Program-made: the position numbers and the translations under genes
The notes under the pieces: generated by a model
What the model was told of the DNA's origin: nothing
The model's database searches: none
What the model saw: only the letters and a program-made list of their open reading frames with translations
Shown here: positions 1 through 8,256 of the stretch, in pieces
How positions within the stretch are numbered: position 1 is the first letter of the stretch
How the letters are laid out: each line of letters starts with the position of its first letter
Assembly (NCBI GenBank): GCA_947427205.1
Contig: CANEHB010000013.1
Location: 1-49,125 of the forward strand
Length of the DNA stretch: 49,125 nt
From: an uncultured Clostridium sp.
Lineage (GTDB): Bacteria > Bacillota > Clostridia > TANB77 > CAG-508
Direction: 5' to 3'

Positions 1-11
1 ACATCTGTATA

Positions 12-51
12 AGATATCTGTATTTCGCTTCGCTTCAAACAGCTATCTTAA
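12..51. other. Imperfect hairpin at window edge
   Basis: An AGATATCTGT arm faces an ACAGCTATCT arm across a loop rich in CTTCG repeats. It may be a terminator for a gene outside the window or part of the deoB 3' region. No T-run follows in either direction, so the role is unclear. Nothing coding was seen in bases 1-180. Confidence 0.3.
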
Positions 52-87
52 CTCAAATCTATCACTTATCTTAACATATAATTTTTA

Positions 88-136
88 TATTGTCTATATT
101 TTAATTAATTTTTATATTACTTAAATATAGACAATA
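88..136. terminator. Hairpin downstream of deoB
   Basis: A perfect 14-bp inverted repeat (TATTGTCTATATTT with its complement at 123-136) encloses a 21-base AT-rich loop about 45 bases past the deoB stop. It is AT-only in large part and lacks a clean T-run, so it is a plausible but weak terminator. Confidence 0.4.
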
Positions 137-180
137 CAAAATTAAATATATATATTCTTTTTATAAATACTTTCATAGTT

Positions 181-1356
181 TTAAATTATCTCATTTTTAA
201 AGCTTGTTCCATTTTCTAATTTTTCTATTCCAAACATATCTAATATTGTTGCTGATATATCTGAATAAGTACTACGTATTCCTAAGTCTACATTTTGTTT
301 TAATTTTTTTCCATATATAAGTATTGGTATATATTCCCTATCATGATCTGTACTTGGGGTACTTGGATCATTTCCATGATCTGCTGTTAAAATTAATATA
401 TCCTCTTCTTTTAAGTTATTCATTATTTCTGGTAATTTACTATCAAATTCTTCTAATGCTCTTGCATATCCTTCTATATTATTTCTATGTCCATATAACA
501 TGTCAAAATCTACTAGATTGACAAATATTAAATCTTCTTCTGCATTTTTTATTGCATCTATTGTCTTTTCTATTCCATCTGTATTTCCTGTTGTGTGTAT
601 GCTTCTATTTATTCCTCTTCCACTAAACAAATCTTCAATCTTTCCTATTGCTAATACCTTTTTATGGCTTTCTTGAAAGGAATCTAGCATCGTTTTTCCA
701 AAGTCTTCTGCTTCATAATCTTTCCTATTATAAGTTCTTGTAAAGTCTTCACTACATGTTCCTATGAATGGTCTTGCAATTACTGTTCCTATCCCATAAC
801 CTTTTTCATCTATTACATCTCTTGCTGTTTTGCATAATTTATATAATTCTGCTATTGGAAATATATCTTCATGTGCAGCAATTTGAAATACACTATCTGC
901 TGATGTATATACAATAGGTTTTTTAGATTTTATACTTTCTTCTCCATATTGTTTTAAAAAATCTGTTCCTGAGCCCTTTTTATTACATATAAATCCTTCA
1001 ATACCATATCTATTAGCTATTTCATCTAATAATTCTTTAGGAAATCCCTCATAATATGTTTTAAATGGTTCATCTTTTATAAATCCAGCTATTTCCCAAT
1101 GTCCAACTGGGCTGTTCTTTCCTTTGGTTTTTTCAGCAGCTTTTCCATATATTCCTATTGGATTTTCTTCTTTTTCTTTTATTGTAAGTCCTTTTATATT
1201 GTATAATCCTAATTTTTTCATATTAGGAATACTTAAAGTACTATTATAGTATATTCCTTCTAAAGTATTACTTCCTTCATCTCCATATTCTGCTGCATCT
1301 GGAAGTGCTCCTACTCCAAAACTATCTAAAACTATAATAATCGCTCTATTAATCAT
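181..1356 (-). CDS. deoB: Phosphopentomutase
   Basis: This enzyme interconverts (deoxy)ribose 1-phosphate and 5-phosphate, linking nucleoside breakdown to the pentose phosphate pathway in the cytoplasm. It belongs to the alkaline phosphatase superfamily. Visible metal-site motifs are DSFGVGALPD near the N-terminus, the GHWEIAG segment near residue 85, DFDMLYGHRN and TADHGND near the C-terminus. Length (391 aa) is normal for the family. The segment KNSPVGHWE corresponds to KDTMTGHWE in the Bacillus cereus enzyme as I recall it, so the phospho-acceptor Thr would be Ser here and the preceding Asp is Asn. I chose the ATG at 1356 rather than the one at 1365 because AAGGA is about 10 bases from it and only 2 from the outer ATG. 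No purine phosphorylase gene is adjacent, so it appears to be transcribed alone. Confidence 0.93.
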   Translation of the reverse strand: MINRAIIIVLDSFGVGALPDAAEYGDEGSNTLEGIYYNSTLSIPNMKKLGLYNIKGLTIKEKEENPIGIYGKAAEKTKGKNSPVGHWEIAGFIKDEPFKTYYEGFPKELLDEIANRYGIEGFICNKKGSGTDFLKQYGEESIKSKKPIVYTSADSVFQIAAHEDIFPIAELYKLCKTARDVIDEKGYGIGTVIARPFIGTCSEDFTRTYNRKDYEAEDFGKTMLDSFQESHKKVLAIGKIEDLFSGRGINRSIHTTGNTDGIEKTIDAIKNAEEDLIFVNLVDFDMLYGHRNNIEGYARALEEFDSKLPEIMNNLKEEDILILTADHGNDPSTPSTDHDREYIPILIYGKKLKQNVDLGIRSTYSDISATILDMFGIEKLENGTSFKNEII

Positions 1357-1485
1357 TCTTCTCATTTCCTTTTTTATATATTTTTCGCATATAATTGTTA
1401 TATAAGTTAATTAATTAATCACTTTATTTTCATACTAAATGTAGTAATTATATATAAACTTTAATATTTATAATAAATTTATATC

Positions 1486-3810
1486 TTATTTTCTTATATC
1501 TACATCATATTCATATACAAAAACGTTCTTTGATTTTGGTAATATTAAGTTGTTACTCTCTGTAAAATATTTATTTGTTCTAAATTTATTTTTAGCTACT
1601 AATCTAAATTTTAATTTTTTAGTATCTAATAAAACACTAGATGATAAATCCATACCTATTGGTAATGTTTGATTATTATTATCATAATAAATAATATTAG
1701 AATAATATAATAATGGTAAGCCTTCTTTATAATTTAATTTAATTAAATTTAATGCACCTTCTCCATCATCTTCATATTCCTCTAAAGCCTTCTCAACATT
1801 TATATTATATACTTCAAATGCTCTTTCTTTTACTTTTTCTGTTATTTGACATACTTTATACAATGAAAAATCATATTCTGCTTTCCCTTTTGGTATAGCT
1901 CTATCTATAAATCCTATTATGCTTTGTAGTCTTTCAGTTAAGTCAAATACATCAATCTTTTTATTTATATTTAATATTTTAAATTTACTTTTTTCATTTT
2001 CTCTATGACTTCTGTTTCCGATGTATTTTAGTTTTCTAGTATCGTCTTCAACATTTCCAAATATATCAAATGTTTCACTTTCAATAGCAAGCTTGTTATT
2101 AGCAAATTCTTCTTTTAATTTATTTAATATTTCTTGTGCTACTGATGTTTCTAAATTATTTTCTCTTAATAAGTTTAATGCTTCTAAAACTTCACTTTTA
2201 GCTACAAATACACTATCCATCTCTTCTTTAGATAGTTTTTTTCTTTGAATCGTATCTACTTTTGCTCCTAAATCTTCAAAATCTGATTCAAAATCAAAAG
2301 CTTTTTTCATTACTGTTTTGTTTTCATCGTTTTCCTTGTCTGCCCCCATCTCTAGGCTAAGTTTTTCATCTTTATTTGAAAATTTCCAAAAATCAAAAAT
2401 ACTTTTTCTATGTTTATCTATTTCTTCAATGTATAAATTAGCATTTTTCACTTTTGATATTATATTTTCTAATTTTAATTCTTGAGCTTTTAAATCTTGA
2501 TTTAAGTTTTTATAATTTTTCTCTGCTCTTTCAAGTAAAGAATATATTGTGACTAAATCTTCTATTGTATAAAATCTTTTTCCTCTTAAAGATGCATCTA
2601 ATGCTACAGTACTTACACTATTATTTTCTTCTTTCTCTGGTACTTTTTCTTGTGGCTCTACTTTTAGCTTTTTATTTGATTTTGAAGATTTAAAAAAATA
2701 CTTTACTTTTCCTATAAAAGTCTTTTTACATTCCAAATATGTTGATATTTCTCTTTGTTTTACTAAATATTCATCTTCTTTTTCTTTAACCGAAACTTTT
2801 ATATCAGCTAATTTTTCTTCTATATCTTTAATATTTAAATTTTGTTTTAATATTGATTCTTCAGCTAATTTAAATTCATTTTTTATAAATTCTGGTAACA
2901 TTTCGTATGTTAATCGTACTTGTCCCATATATAACTCTAGACCATTATTGCTATCTATTTTAGTAATAAATTCAAAATGATTTTTTATTTCTGTTTGCAT
3001 AATAAATAAAGCTTTTAATAATTTATAAAATTTAACAGCTTCTTCTCTGTTTGTTAATTTAATTTTATAACTGCTTTTTACGTTATCATATACTACTGTT
3101 TCTCCAACAATTTGTAATGATAATGCATTTGTTCTACTATACACTTCAAATGTTAATGCCCAATTTTTTGTAAATAACCATAAATAGTTTTCTAAATCAG
3201 CTATCTCATTTCTATCTAAATACTCTTCTGAATAATTCATGGCATTAATTGGTATATAGATTTTTGGCGCTACTTTACTTTCACTATTTGCAAAATCAAT
3301 TTTCTTTTTTATTAAATAGAAAAATTCTGCATATGTCTGCTCTTTTGAACATACTAACATAAAATATCTACCTGTTGCTGGTGAAAAATAAATTTGCCAC
3401 ATATGTGCTTTAGGATATTTTACCTTAAATGGTTCTTTTTTTTCTAGTTCCTTTTGAATACTTACTATGCTTTCTATTTCTGGTATTGAAACTTTATCTA
3501 GCATCTTTAAAAATGTTGTATATCTTTCAAGTTCTTCTTCATCTTGATCATTTTGCAAAATATACTTAAATAATGGTAATGCTTTTGCATATTTATCTTT
3601 CAAAGGGTCTGTTCTTAGGCATGGTGTGACTAATATATCAATTTTATCAATTGGAACAAAACGAAATACTCTATGATCCTTATCATTGTTTAATCTTGAT
3701 ACATTAAAATTAAGTGGTTTATAATCAATTAAATCATTTGGAATATCATCTAAATCTAAGTTTAAATATTTTAACTTTTTTTGTAATTCACTTTTTGTTA
3801 CACTTTCCAC
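1486..3810 (-). CDS. Large coiled-coil protein of unknown function
   Basis: I do not recognise this family. The product (774 aa) has no signal peptide or membrane segment and is rich in Lys, Glu and Asn. The first 330 residues look globular, with several aromatic-rich stretches (for example HMWQIYFSPATGRYF). Residues about 330-380 and 430-490 have long heptad-like Glu/Lys helices typical of coiled coils, with a basic linker (FFKSSKSNKK) between them. The last 130 residues look globular again. The GTG at 3810 is preferred because AAAGGGAG sits 7 bases upstream; the earlier in-frame ATG at 3828 would place that sequence inside the coding region. The gene stands alone between deoB and a surface protein. 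A structural or scaffold role is possible but unsupported. Confidence 0.8.
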   Translation of the reverse strand: MESVTKSELQKKLKYLNLDLDDIPNDLIDYKPLNFNVSRLNNDKDHRVFRFVPIDKIDILVTPCLRTDPLKDKYAKALPLFKYILQNDQDEEELERYTTFLKMLDKVSIPEIESIVSIQKELEKKEPFKVKYPKAHMWQIYFSPATGRYFMLVCSKEQTYAEFFYLIKKKIDFANSESKVAPKIYIPINAMNYSEEYLDRNEIADLENYLWLFTKNWALTFEVYSRTNALSLQIVGETVVYDNVKSSYKIKLTNREEAVKFYKLLKALFIMQTEIKNHFEFITKIDSNNGLELYMGQVRLTYEMLPEFIKNEFKLAEESILKQNLNIKDIEEKLADIKVSVKEKEDEYLVKQREISTYLECKKTFIGKVKYFFKSSKSNKKLKVEPQEKVPEKEENNSVSTVALDASLRGKRFYTIEDLVTIYSLLERAEKNYKNLNQDLKAQELKLENIISKVKNANLYIEEIDKHRKSIFDFWKFSNKDEKLSLEMGADKENDENKTVMKKAFDFESDFEDLGAKVDTIQRKKLSKEEMDSVFVAKSEVLEALNLLRENNLETSVAQEILNKLKEEFANNKLAIESETFDIFGNVEDDTRKLKYIGNRSHRENEKSKFKILNINKKIDVFDLTERLQSIIGFIDRAIPKGKAEYDFSLYKVCQITEKVKERAFEVYNINVEKALEEYEDDGEGALNLIKLNYKEGLPLLYYSNIIYYDNNNQTLPIGMDLSSSVLLDTKKLKFRLVAKNKFRTNKYFTESNNLILPKSKNVFVYEYDVDIRK

Positions 3811-3908
3811 GTCTTTTCTCCCTTTCATATTATAACTTTAATTAATCACTTGATATTATATTATATCAAATTGATTTGTTCAACATTTATTTTAAAAAAA
3901 CTTAAGAC

Positions 3909-3942
3909 GCTAGAACATGAATTTATAAAATTCACGTCTAGC
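3909..3942 (-). terminator. Intrinsic terminator after the 3950-5101 gene
   Basis: Read on the minus strand, GCTAGACGTGAATTT pairs with AAATTCATGTTCTAGC apart from one bulge and one wobble pair. Seven T residues follow shortly after. It lies just past the stop of the membrane-anchored protein gene. Confidence 0.7.
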
Positions 3943-3949
3943 TATCTAT

Positions 3950-5101
3950 TTATTGAAATAATGTAATATTTTCTATATTGGCTGCAAAATATGGTAATTC
4001 TTTTTCACTTTCTTTTAAGAATATAACATATTTATCATCAAAATTAAATTCTCTTTTTTCATCTTCAGTAGTTATATTAGCAGCAAACGTCATTTTTAAA
4101 TCTAAAGCTGCTTCACTTTTTATTTCTCCACCTTTATTATTTAACTTCATTTTTATTGTTTGCATAGCTGCCATTATTTCTCCTGTATCGCCATTAGATA
4201 ATACAAATTCTTGATTTTCTAATTCATTATATTGTTTGAATAAGTCAATATCTATATCTGGTACTTTTAAAGTATCTTTTTCTGCAAGTGTACGATTCCC
4301 TTCAAAGTTGTCTGCTTTTTCATTAGCTGTTTCATATATCTCTTCAAAAGTTTTTCCTTCAGGATTTCTAACTAATATTACTTGTTCAAATTCTTTTGTA
4401 TTTAATATTACAGCAAAATCTTTATCTGAATTATAATATAATACTTCTACTTGATTTTTTACTATTTCTTCAGTATTTTCATCAATTCCAAAATATTTTA
4501 CATTTTCATATTTACCTGCAAAGCTTCCTTTATCTAATTTCTTAAATTCATTTTCAAATTCAAATTTCTTTTTAAGCATTGCATAAAATAAATATCTTTT
4601 TACATCAGGATTATCGTCATCATTTAAACCTGATTCTGACCAATCTAATCCATCTAATATATCACTATTTTCATTAAATTTTTCTTTTATGCCATTTTCT
4701 ATTTCTTCTTTTAATTCTAAATTTTTAAGTCCCCATTTTTTATAATAAGAATCTTCTGAAATATCATTCTCTGTGAAGCTTTGTTTATTTAAATTTTTGA
4801 CAATATCTAATTGTGGTGTAAAAATAATATCCTCTTTTACTACTTCATTTTGCATATCATTCCATACTAATTGGAATGTTCCACACCAAGTACTATTTTC
4901 TTTTAATTCGTCTTGCATTGTAGCTAAAACTTTTATTTCTGTTTTATCATTTTTGTTTTCTTGATTACTATTACTTACCTGATTTACTACATTTTTACTT
5001 AAGTTTTCTTTTTTATCAATTATAATTATTCCTAAAATAATAGCTAAAATAATGATTATTATAAGCAAAATCATTGTTTTTTTATTAAATATTTCTTCCA
5101 T
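3950..5101 (-). CDS. Membrane-anchored extracytoplasmic protein, unknown
   Basis: The 383-residue product starts with a short cytoplasmic stretch and one strong hydrophobic segment at about residues 10-28, rich in Ile and Leu. A Ser/Asn/Lys linker follows, then an acidic domain of about 320 residues that is presumably outside the cell. The C-terminal strands (FNFDDKYVIFLKE, then PYFAANIENITLF) faintly recall the last strands of serpins. No reactive-loop hinge is visible, so I do not call it a serpin. The ATG at 5101 is the natural start, but the ribosome binding site is unusually far away, with a hairpin between (see the leader feature). Transcription ends at the terminator at 3909-3942. Confidence 0.75.
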   Translation of the reverse strand: MEEIFNKKTMILLIIIIILAIILGIIIIDKKENLSKNVVNQVSNSNQENKNDKTEIKVLATMQDELKENSTWCGTFQLVWNDMQNEVVKEDIIFTPQLDIVKNLNKQSFTENDISEDSYYKKWGLKNLELKEEIENGIKEKFNENSDILDGLDWSESGLNDDDNPDVKRYLFYAMLKKKFEFENEFKKLDKGSFAGKYENVKYFGIDENTEEIVKNQVEVLYYNSDKDFAVILNTKEFEQVILVRNPEGKTFEEIYETANEKADNFEGNRTLAEKDTLKVPDIDIDLFKQYNELENQEFVLSNGDTGEIMAAMQTIKMKLNNKGGEIKSEAALDLKMTFAANITTEDEKREFNFDDKYVIFLKESEKELPYFAANIENITLFQ

Positions 5102-5138
5102 ATTTTTGTTTTAAGATATTATCTTAAAATCCCCTTTC
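5102..5138 (-). promoter_or_regulatory. Leader with hairpin between ribosome binding site and ATG
   Basis: GAAAGGGG (5131-5138) is the only Shine-Dalgarno-like sequence and lies about 30 bases from the ATG. Between them is a near-perfect palindrome (TTTTAAGATA / TATCTTAAAA, 5109-5129). If the palindrome folds, the effective distance falls to about 8-9 bases, the usual spacing. Translation of this gene would then depend on the hairpin. Confidence 0.5.
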
Positions 5139-5219
5139 TTTACATTTTGATATTAAATGTTAATAAATCCTTATTTAAGTAGGAAGTTAAATAAACATGC
5201 TCCTAAAATAAACTCGTTT

Positions 5220-6980
5220 CTATCTTGTGAAGTTATTTATTTCTTCTTTTATTTTATTTACAAATTCGTCTGCTTCCATTGCTCCTATATCTCCATCTTT
5301 TCTTGAACGTACTCCTACTGATTTAGATTCTACTTCTTTTTCTCCTAAAATAAGCATATATGGTACTTTTTGAAGTTGTGCTTCACGAATTTTATATCCG
5401 ATTTTTTCTTGCCTATCGTCTATTTCAACTCTTAGACCTTCTTTAGATAGTTTTTCTACTATTTTTTCTGCATATTCTTTTTGACTATCTGAAATTGGTA
5501 ATACTTTTACTTGTACTGGTGCAAGCCATACTGGAAAAGCTCCTGCAAAATGTTCTGTAATTATTCCTATAAATCTTTCAAATGATCCAAATAATGCCCT
5601 ATGAATTAATATTGGCGTTTTCTTTTCTCCATTTGAATCAATATAAGATAAATTAAATCTAAGTGGTAATTGGAAATCAACTTGTACTGTTCCCATTTGC
5701 CATTCTCTTCCTAAACAGTCTTTCATTTTAATATCTATTTTAGGTCCGTAGAAAGCTCCATCTCCTTCATTAATTCTATATTGATCTTTTCCACATAACT
5801 CATCTAAAACTTCTCTTAAATTTGCTTCTGCTTTATTCCATAATTCTATATCACCCATATAATCTTCTGGTCTTGTTGATAATGTTAATTCAAAATCTAA
5901 TCCAAATATTCCATATAAATATTTTGCTATTTCTATAATATCTTTAATTTCAGAACCAATTTGATCTTCTGTAATAAAGTTATGTGCATCATCTTGACGG
6001 AACATTCTAACTCTAAATAAACCATTTAATTGTCCTGATTTTTCATTTCTATGAATTACATCTATATCATTAAATCTTAATGGTAAGTCTTTATAACTTC
6101 TTAATTTTGAAGCAAATATTTTTATTGCATTTGGACAATTCATTGGTTTTAACGCTTGTTCTTTTCCATCTGAATCTGTTAAAACAAACATATCTTCTTT
6201 GTAATGATCCCAGTGTCCTGATATTTTCCAAAGTTCACTACTATTTAATTGAGGTCCAGAAAATTCCATATATCCTCTTTTTTCATGTTCTTTTCTCCAA
6301 AGATCTATTAAAATATTCATCATTTTAAATCCCTTTGGCATCCAATATGCCATACCTGGTGCTGTTTCATCAAAAAAGAATAAATCTAATTCTTTTCCAA
6401 GTTTTCTATGATCTCTTTTTTTAGCTTCTTCTATCATATTTAAATATTCTTCAAGTTCACTCATCTTTGGAAATGATATTCCATAAATTCTTTGTAACAT
6501 TTTGTTATGTTCATCACCTCTCCAATAAGCTCCTGAAGATGTCAATAATTTTACAGCTTTAACAGCTCCTGTTGTTGGTAAGTGTGGTCCTCTACATAAA
6601 TCTGTAAATTCTCCTTGTTTATAAAAAGAAATTACTTCTCCTTCTGGTAATTCTTTAATTAATTCTACTTTGTAAGGCTCATTTTTTTCTTCCATAAATT
6701 TAATAGCCTCTTCTCTTGGAAGTTCAAATCTTTCAATCTCTAAATCCTCTTTAATGATTTTTTTCATTTCTTCTTCGATTGCTCTTAAATCTTCCTCTGA
6801 AAATGGTTTTTCTACATCAAAATCATAATAAAAACCGTTTTCAATTGATGGTCCTATTGTAACCTTTGCTTCTGGAAATAATCTTTTTACAGCTTGAGCC
6901 ATAATATGAGAAGTTGTATGCCAATACATACTCTCCTCAACATCCATTGTTCTTCCTCCATGTAATTTTACTTTAAACAT
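5220..6980 (-). CDS. thrS: Threonyl-tRNA synthetase lacking the TGS domain
   Basis: This enzyme charges tRNA-Thr and edits mischarged Ser-tRNA. The editing domain is at the N-terminus, with HTTSH near residue 21 and DLCRGPH near 128 supplying its zinc-site-like His and Cys residues. The class II catalytic core follows, with the zinc ligand Cys in MNCPNA, motif 2 around VRMFRQDDAH and motif 3 in IHRALFGSFERF. The anticodon-binding domain occupies the last 100 residues. At 586 aa it lacks the N-terminal TGS domain of about 60 residues found in most bacterial ThrRS (about 640 aa). GGAGG lies 8-9 bases before ATG at 6980, so this is a true short form and not a mis-called start. Expression is controlled by the T-box leader upstream. 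Confidence 0.95.
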   Translation of the reverse strand: MFKVKLHGGRTMDVEESMYWHTTSHIMAQAVKRLFPEAKVTIGPSIENGFYYDFDVEKPFSEEDLRAIEEEMKKIIKEDLEIERFELPREEAIKFMEEKNEPYKVELIKELPEGEVISFYKQGEFTDLCRGPHLPTTGAVKAVKLLTSSGAYWRGDEHNKMLQRIYGISFPKMSELEEYLNMIEEAKKRDHRKLGKELDLFFFDETAPGMAYWMPKGFKMMNILIDLWRKEHEKRGYMEFSGPQLNSSELWKISGHWDHYKEDMFVLTDSDGKEQALKPMNCPNAIKIFASKLRSYKDLPLRFNDIDVIHRNEKSGQLNGLFRVRMFRQDDAHNFITEDQIGSEIKDIIEIAKYLYGIFGLDFELTLSTRPEDYMGDIELWNKAEANLREVLDELCGKDQYRINEGDGAFYGPKIDIKMKDCLGREWQMGTVQVDFQLPLRFNLSYIDSNGEKKTPILIHRALFGSFERFIGIITEHFAGAFPVWLAPVQVKVLPISDSQKEYAEKIVEKLSKEGLRVEIDDRQEKIGYKIREAQLQKVPYMLILGEKEVESKSVGVRSRKDGDIGAMEADEFVNKIKEEINNFTR

Positions 6981-7033
6981 AATAAATTCCTCCTTGCCAT
7001 TTTTGGCTTTAAAATTTATTTAAGCTTTATACC

Positions 7034-7077
7034 TATAGGGGCTTTTAATATTAATTCAAATACAAAAAGCCCCTATA
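7034..7077 (-). promoter_or_regulatory. thrS: Alternative hairpin overlapping the thrS leader terminator
   Basis: A perfect 13-bp stem (TATAGGGGCTTTT at 7034-7046 with its complement at 7065-7077) shares one arm with the T-box terminator stem. The two cannot form together. It lies between the terminator and the thrS ribosome binding site. Confidence 0.5.
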
Positions 7078-7310
7078 AACTATATAAATATAGCTTATAG
7101 GGGTAAGTTTATTTCTTACGGTTCCACCCTACTGTTTAACTCTTAATAGATTTTTAACGCTATCTTTGCGCCACCTTTTCAAGTGGAAACTCCGAGGTAG
7201 TTTTTCAAATATGTTTTCCTAGATTAGCTTTCAGCTAATAACTAATCCTCTCTGTAAGTAACCTTTATTCTACTTTTCCTCTTCACAGTTCATATATACT
7301 ATGGTAATAT
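7062..7310 (-). promoter_or_regulatory. thrS: T-box riboswitch controlling thrS
   Basis: The minus strand carries the T-box sequence AGGGTGGAACCG (7119-7130), followed by a terminator hairpin whose arms centre on CCCCTATAA and TTATAGGGG, with a run of T (7062-7104). Upstream is a long Stem I region with AGAGAGGATTAG. The specifier region reads ACT ACC before TCGGAG, and both triplets are threonine codons, matching thrS. The T-box UGGA would pair with a UCCA tRNA 3' end, which is exactly the end of the tRNA-Thr gene at 8943-9018. Uncharged tRNA-Thr is expected to stabilise the antiterminator and raise thrS expression. Confidence 0.92.
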
Positions 7311-7388
7311 TTTACTACTTTTATGGAATTATGTCAATCATAATTTTATAAAATTTATTAATAATAATGTTGTAATTCTAAAACATTT

Positions 7389-7409
7389 AATTTTATATAA
7401 TAAAATTAG
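7389..7409. other. AT-rich palindrome
   Basis: TAATTTTAT and ATAAAATTA form a 9-bp stem with a 3-base loop in the spacer between the thrS leader and the 7557-8174 gene. It could be a weak terminator for that gene or the end of the structured region next to it. Confidence 0.3.
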
Positions 7410-7424
7410 ATTTATACCATTATA

Positions 7425-7535
7425 GGCTTAGATTATGTATTATCACATAAGCACCTGCTGTATAATTATAAAAGGTCATTATAGCAACCACCACAATCCA
7501 CATGGCACGAAGGACCTTAAACCGTATGAACTATT
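7425..7535. ncRNA. Candidate structured RNA, strand uncertain
   Basis: This stretch is clearly richer in G+C than its surroundings and has no open reading frame. It contains two hairpins: GCTTA-bulge-ATGT with ACATAAGC, and AAGGTC with GACCTT enclosing about 35 bases that include CAACCACCACAATCC. It lies in the 225-base gap between the thrS leader and the 7557-8174 gene. I compared it from memory with SRP RNA, 6S RNA, tmRNA and common riboswitches and could not match it. It could be a small RNA on either strand or a structured 3' UTR of the upstream membrane protein gene. Confidence 0.35.
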
Positions 7536-7556
7536 CCTAATTTAATATAACAATAT

Positions 7557-8174
7557 TTATTTAATTTCTTTATTATTATTTAAATTTTCATCTTCTTTTA
7601 ATAATCTTAACTTTCCTTTTATATTTAAAGGATTTAAGTTAAATAATAAAATAATAGCTGCAATTGATAGCAAAAACGCTTTTAATATTTCTTTTATCAT
7701 TTCTGGTTTATTATTAAATAAATCTATAAAAGCTGGTATTCTCCAAATTGGTGCTAATATAAAAATTATAAAAATTATAAATTCTAAGATTTCTCCTATT
7801 TTAAGAGTTACTTGTTTATTATGTTCTCTTGTAATAGAATTGTAATCTCTTAAGTTTCTTTTTATATAAAATATATAATTAATTAAACTTACAGATATAA
7901 TTAATATTCCTGTTAAAATATATAAAATAACTTCATTTCTATCATAACTAGATTGTTTAGCAACTACAAAGCATTGCACTCCAAGTATAATTAGAAGTGT
8001 AGAAATTATTGATAATGAATAATATGTTGTAAGTAAACTTATTAATTCATTAAATTCTACTTTATTTCTTTTATGATGTTTATTAAATATAACATAATAC
8101 ATAATTCCCAATAATATTAAATATATCCCTATGCCTACCATACTTATATTAAAACTCAACTTAAAATCAAGCAT
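7557..8174 (-). CDS. Multi-span membrane protein, unknown
   Basis: The 205-residue product has about five hydrophobic segments (near residues 10-30, 48-70, 82-105, 127-147 and 162-182) with short basic loops, and a charged Lys/Glu/Asn tail. No conserved motif was recognised. AGAGAG lies 8 bases before the ATG. It is followed by a structured non-coding patch and then the thrS leader. The upstream CYTH gene ends about 75 bases away, so the two could be co-transcribed, although a hairpin lies between them. Confidence 0.75.
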   Translation of the reverse strand: MLDFKLSFNISMVGIGIYLILLGIMYYVIFNKHHKRNKVEFNELISLLTTYYSLSIISTLLIILGVQCFVVAKQSSYDRNEVILYILTGILIISVSLINYIFYIKRNLRDYNSITREHNKQVTLKIGEILEFIIFIIFILAPIWRIPAFIDLFNNKPEMIKEILKAFLLSIAAIILLFNLNPLNIKGKLRLLKEDENLNNNKEIK

Positions 8175-8227
8175 TTATTTTTCTCTCTTTCTTCTGTTTC
8201 TTTCATGCCCTAGCTTATTTATTTTGT

Positions 8228-8256
8228 ATCATTAATATAAATAAAATATTAATGAT
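8228..8256 (-). terminator. Hairpin at the end of the CYTH gene
   Basis: An 11-bp perfect stem (ATCATTAATAT with its complement) overlaps the stop codon of the 8249-8818 gene. No T-run follows on the minus strand, so termination would be weak; it may instead protect the mRNA end. Confidence 0.35.

Noticed and set aside
1080..1125. Missing catalytic Thr in DeoB (VGHWE instead of TGHWE)
   Set aside because: Counting from memory of the Bacillus cereus enzyme, the phosphorylated Thr aligns with the Ser of KNS, two residues earlier, so a hydroxyl is still present.
3978..4436. Plus-strand open frames with Ser/Phe/Leu-rich translations inside the membrane-anchored protein gene
   Set aside because: Antisense shadows of a well-supported minus-strand gene; similar ones occur across the window (for example 31688-31975 and 42652-42921).
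3950..5101. Serpin identity for the membrane-anchored protein
   Set aside because: Only the last strands look similar; no hinge or reactive loop and no conserved core motifs were seen.
7425..7535. SRP RNA, 6S RNA or tmRNA
   Set aside because: The GGAAG tetraloop region of SRP RNA, the 6S central bubble and the tmRNA 3' tRNA-like end are all absent.
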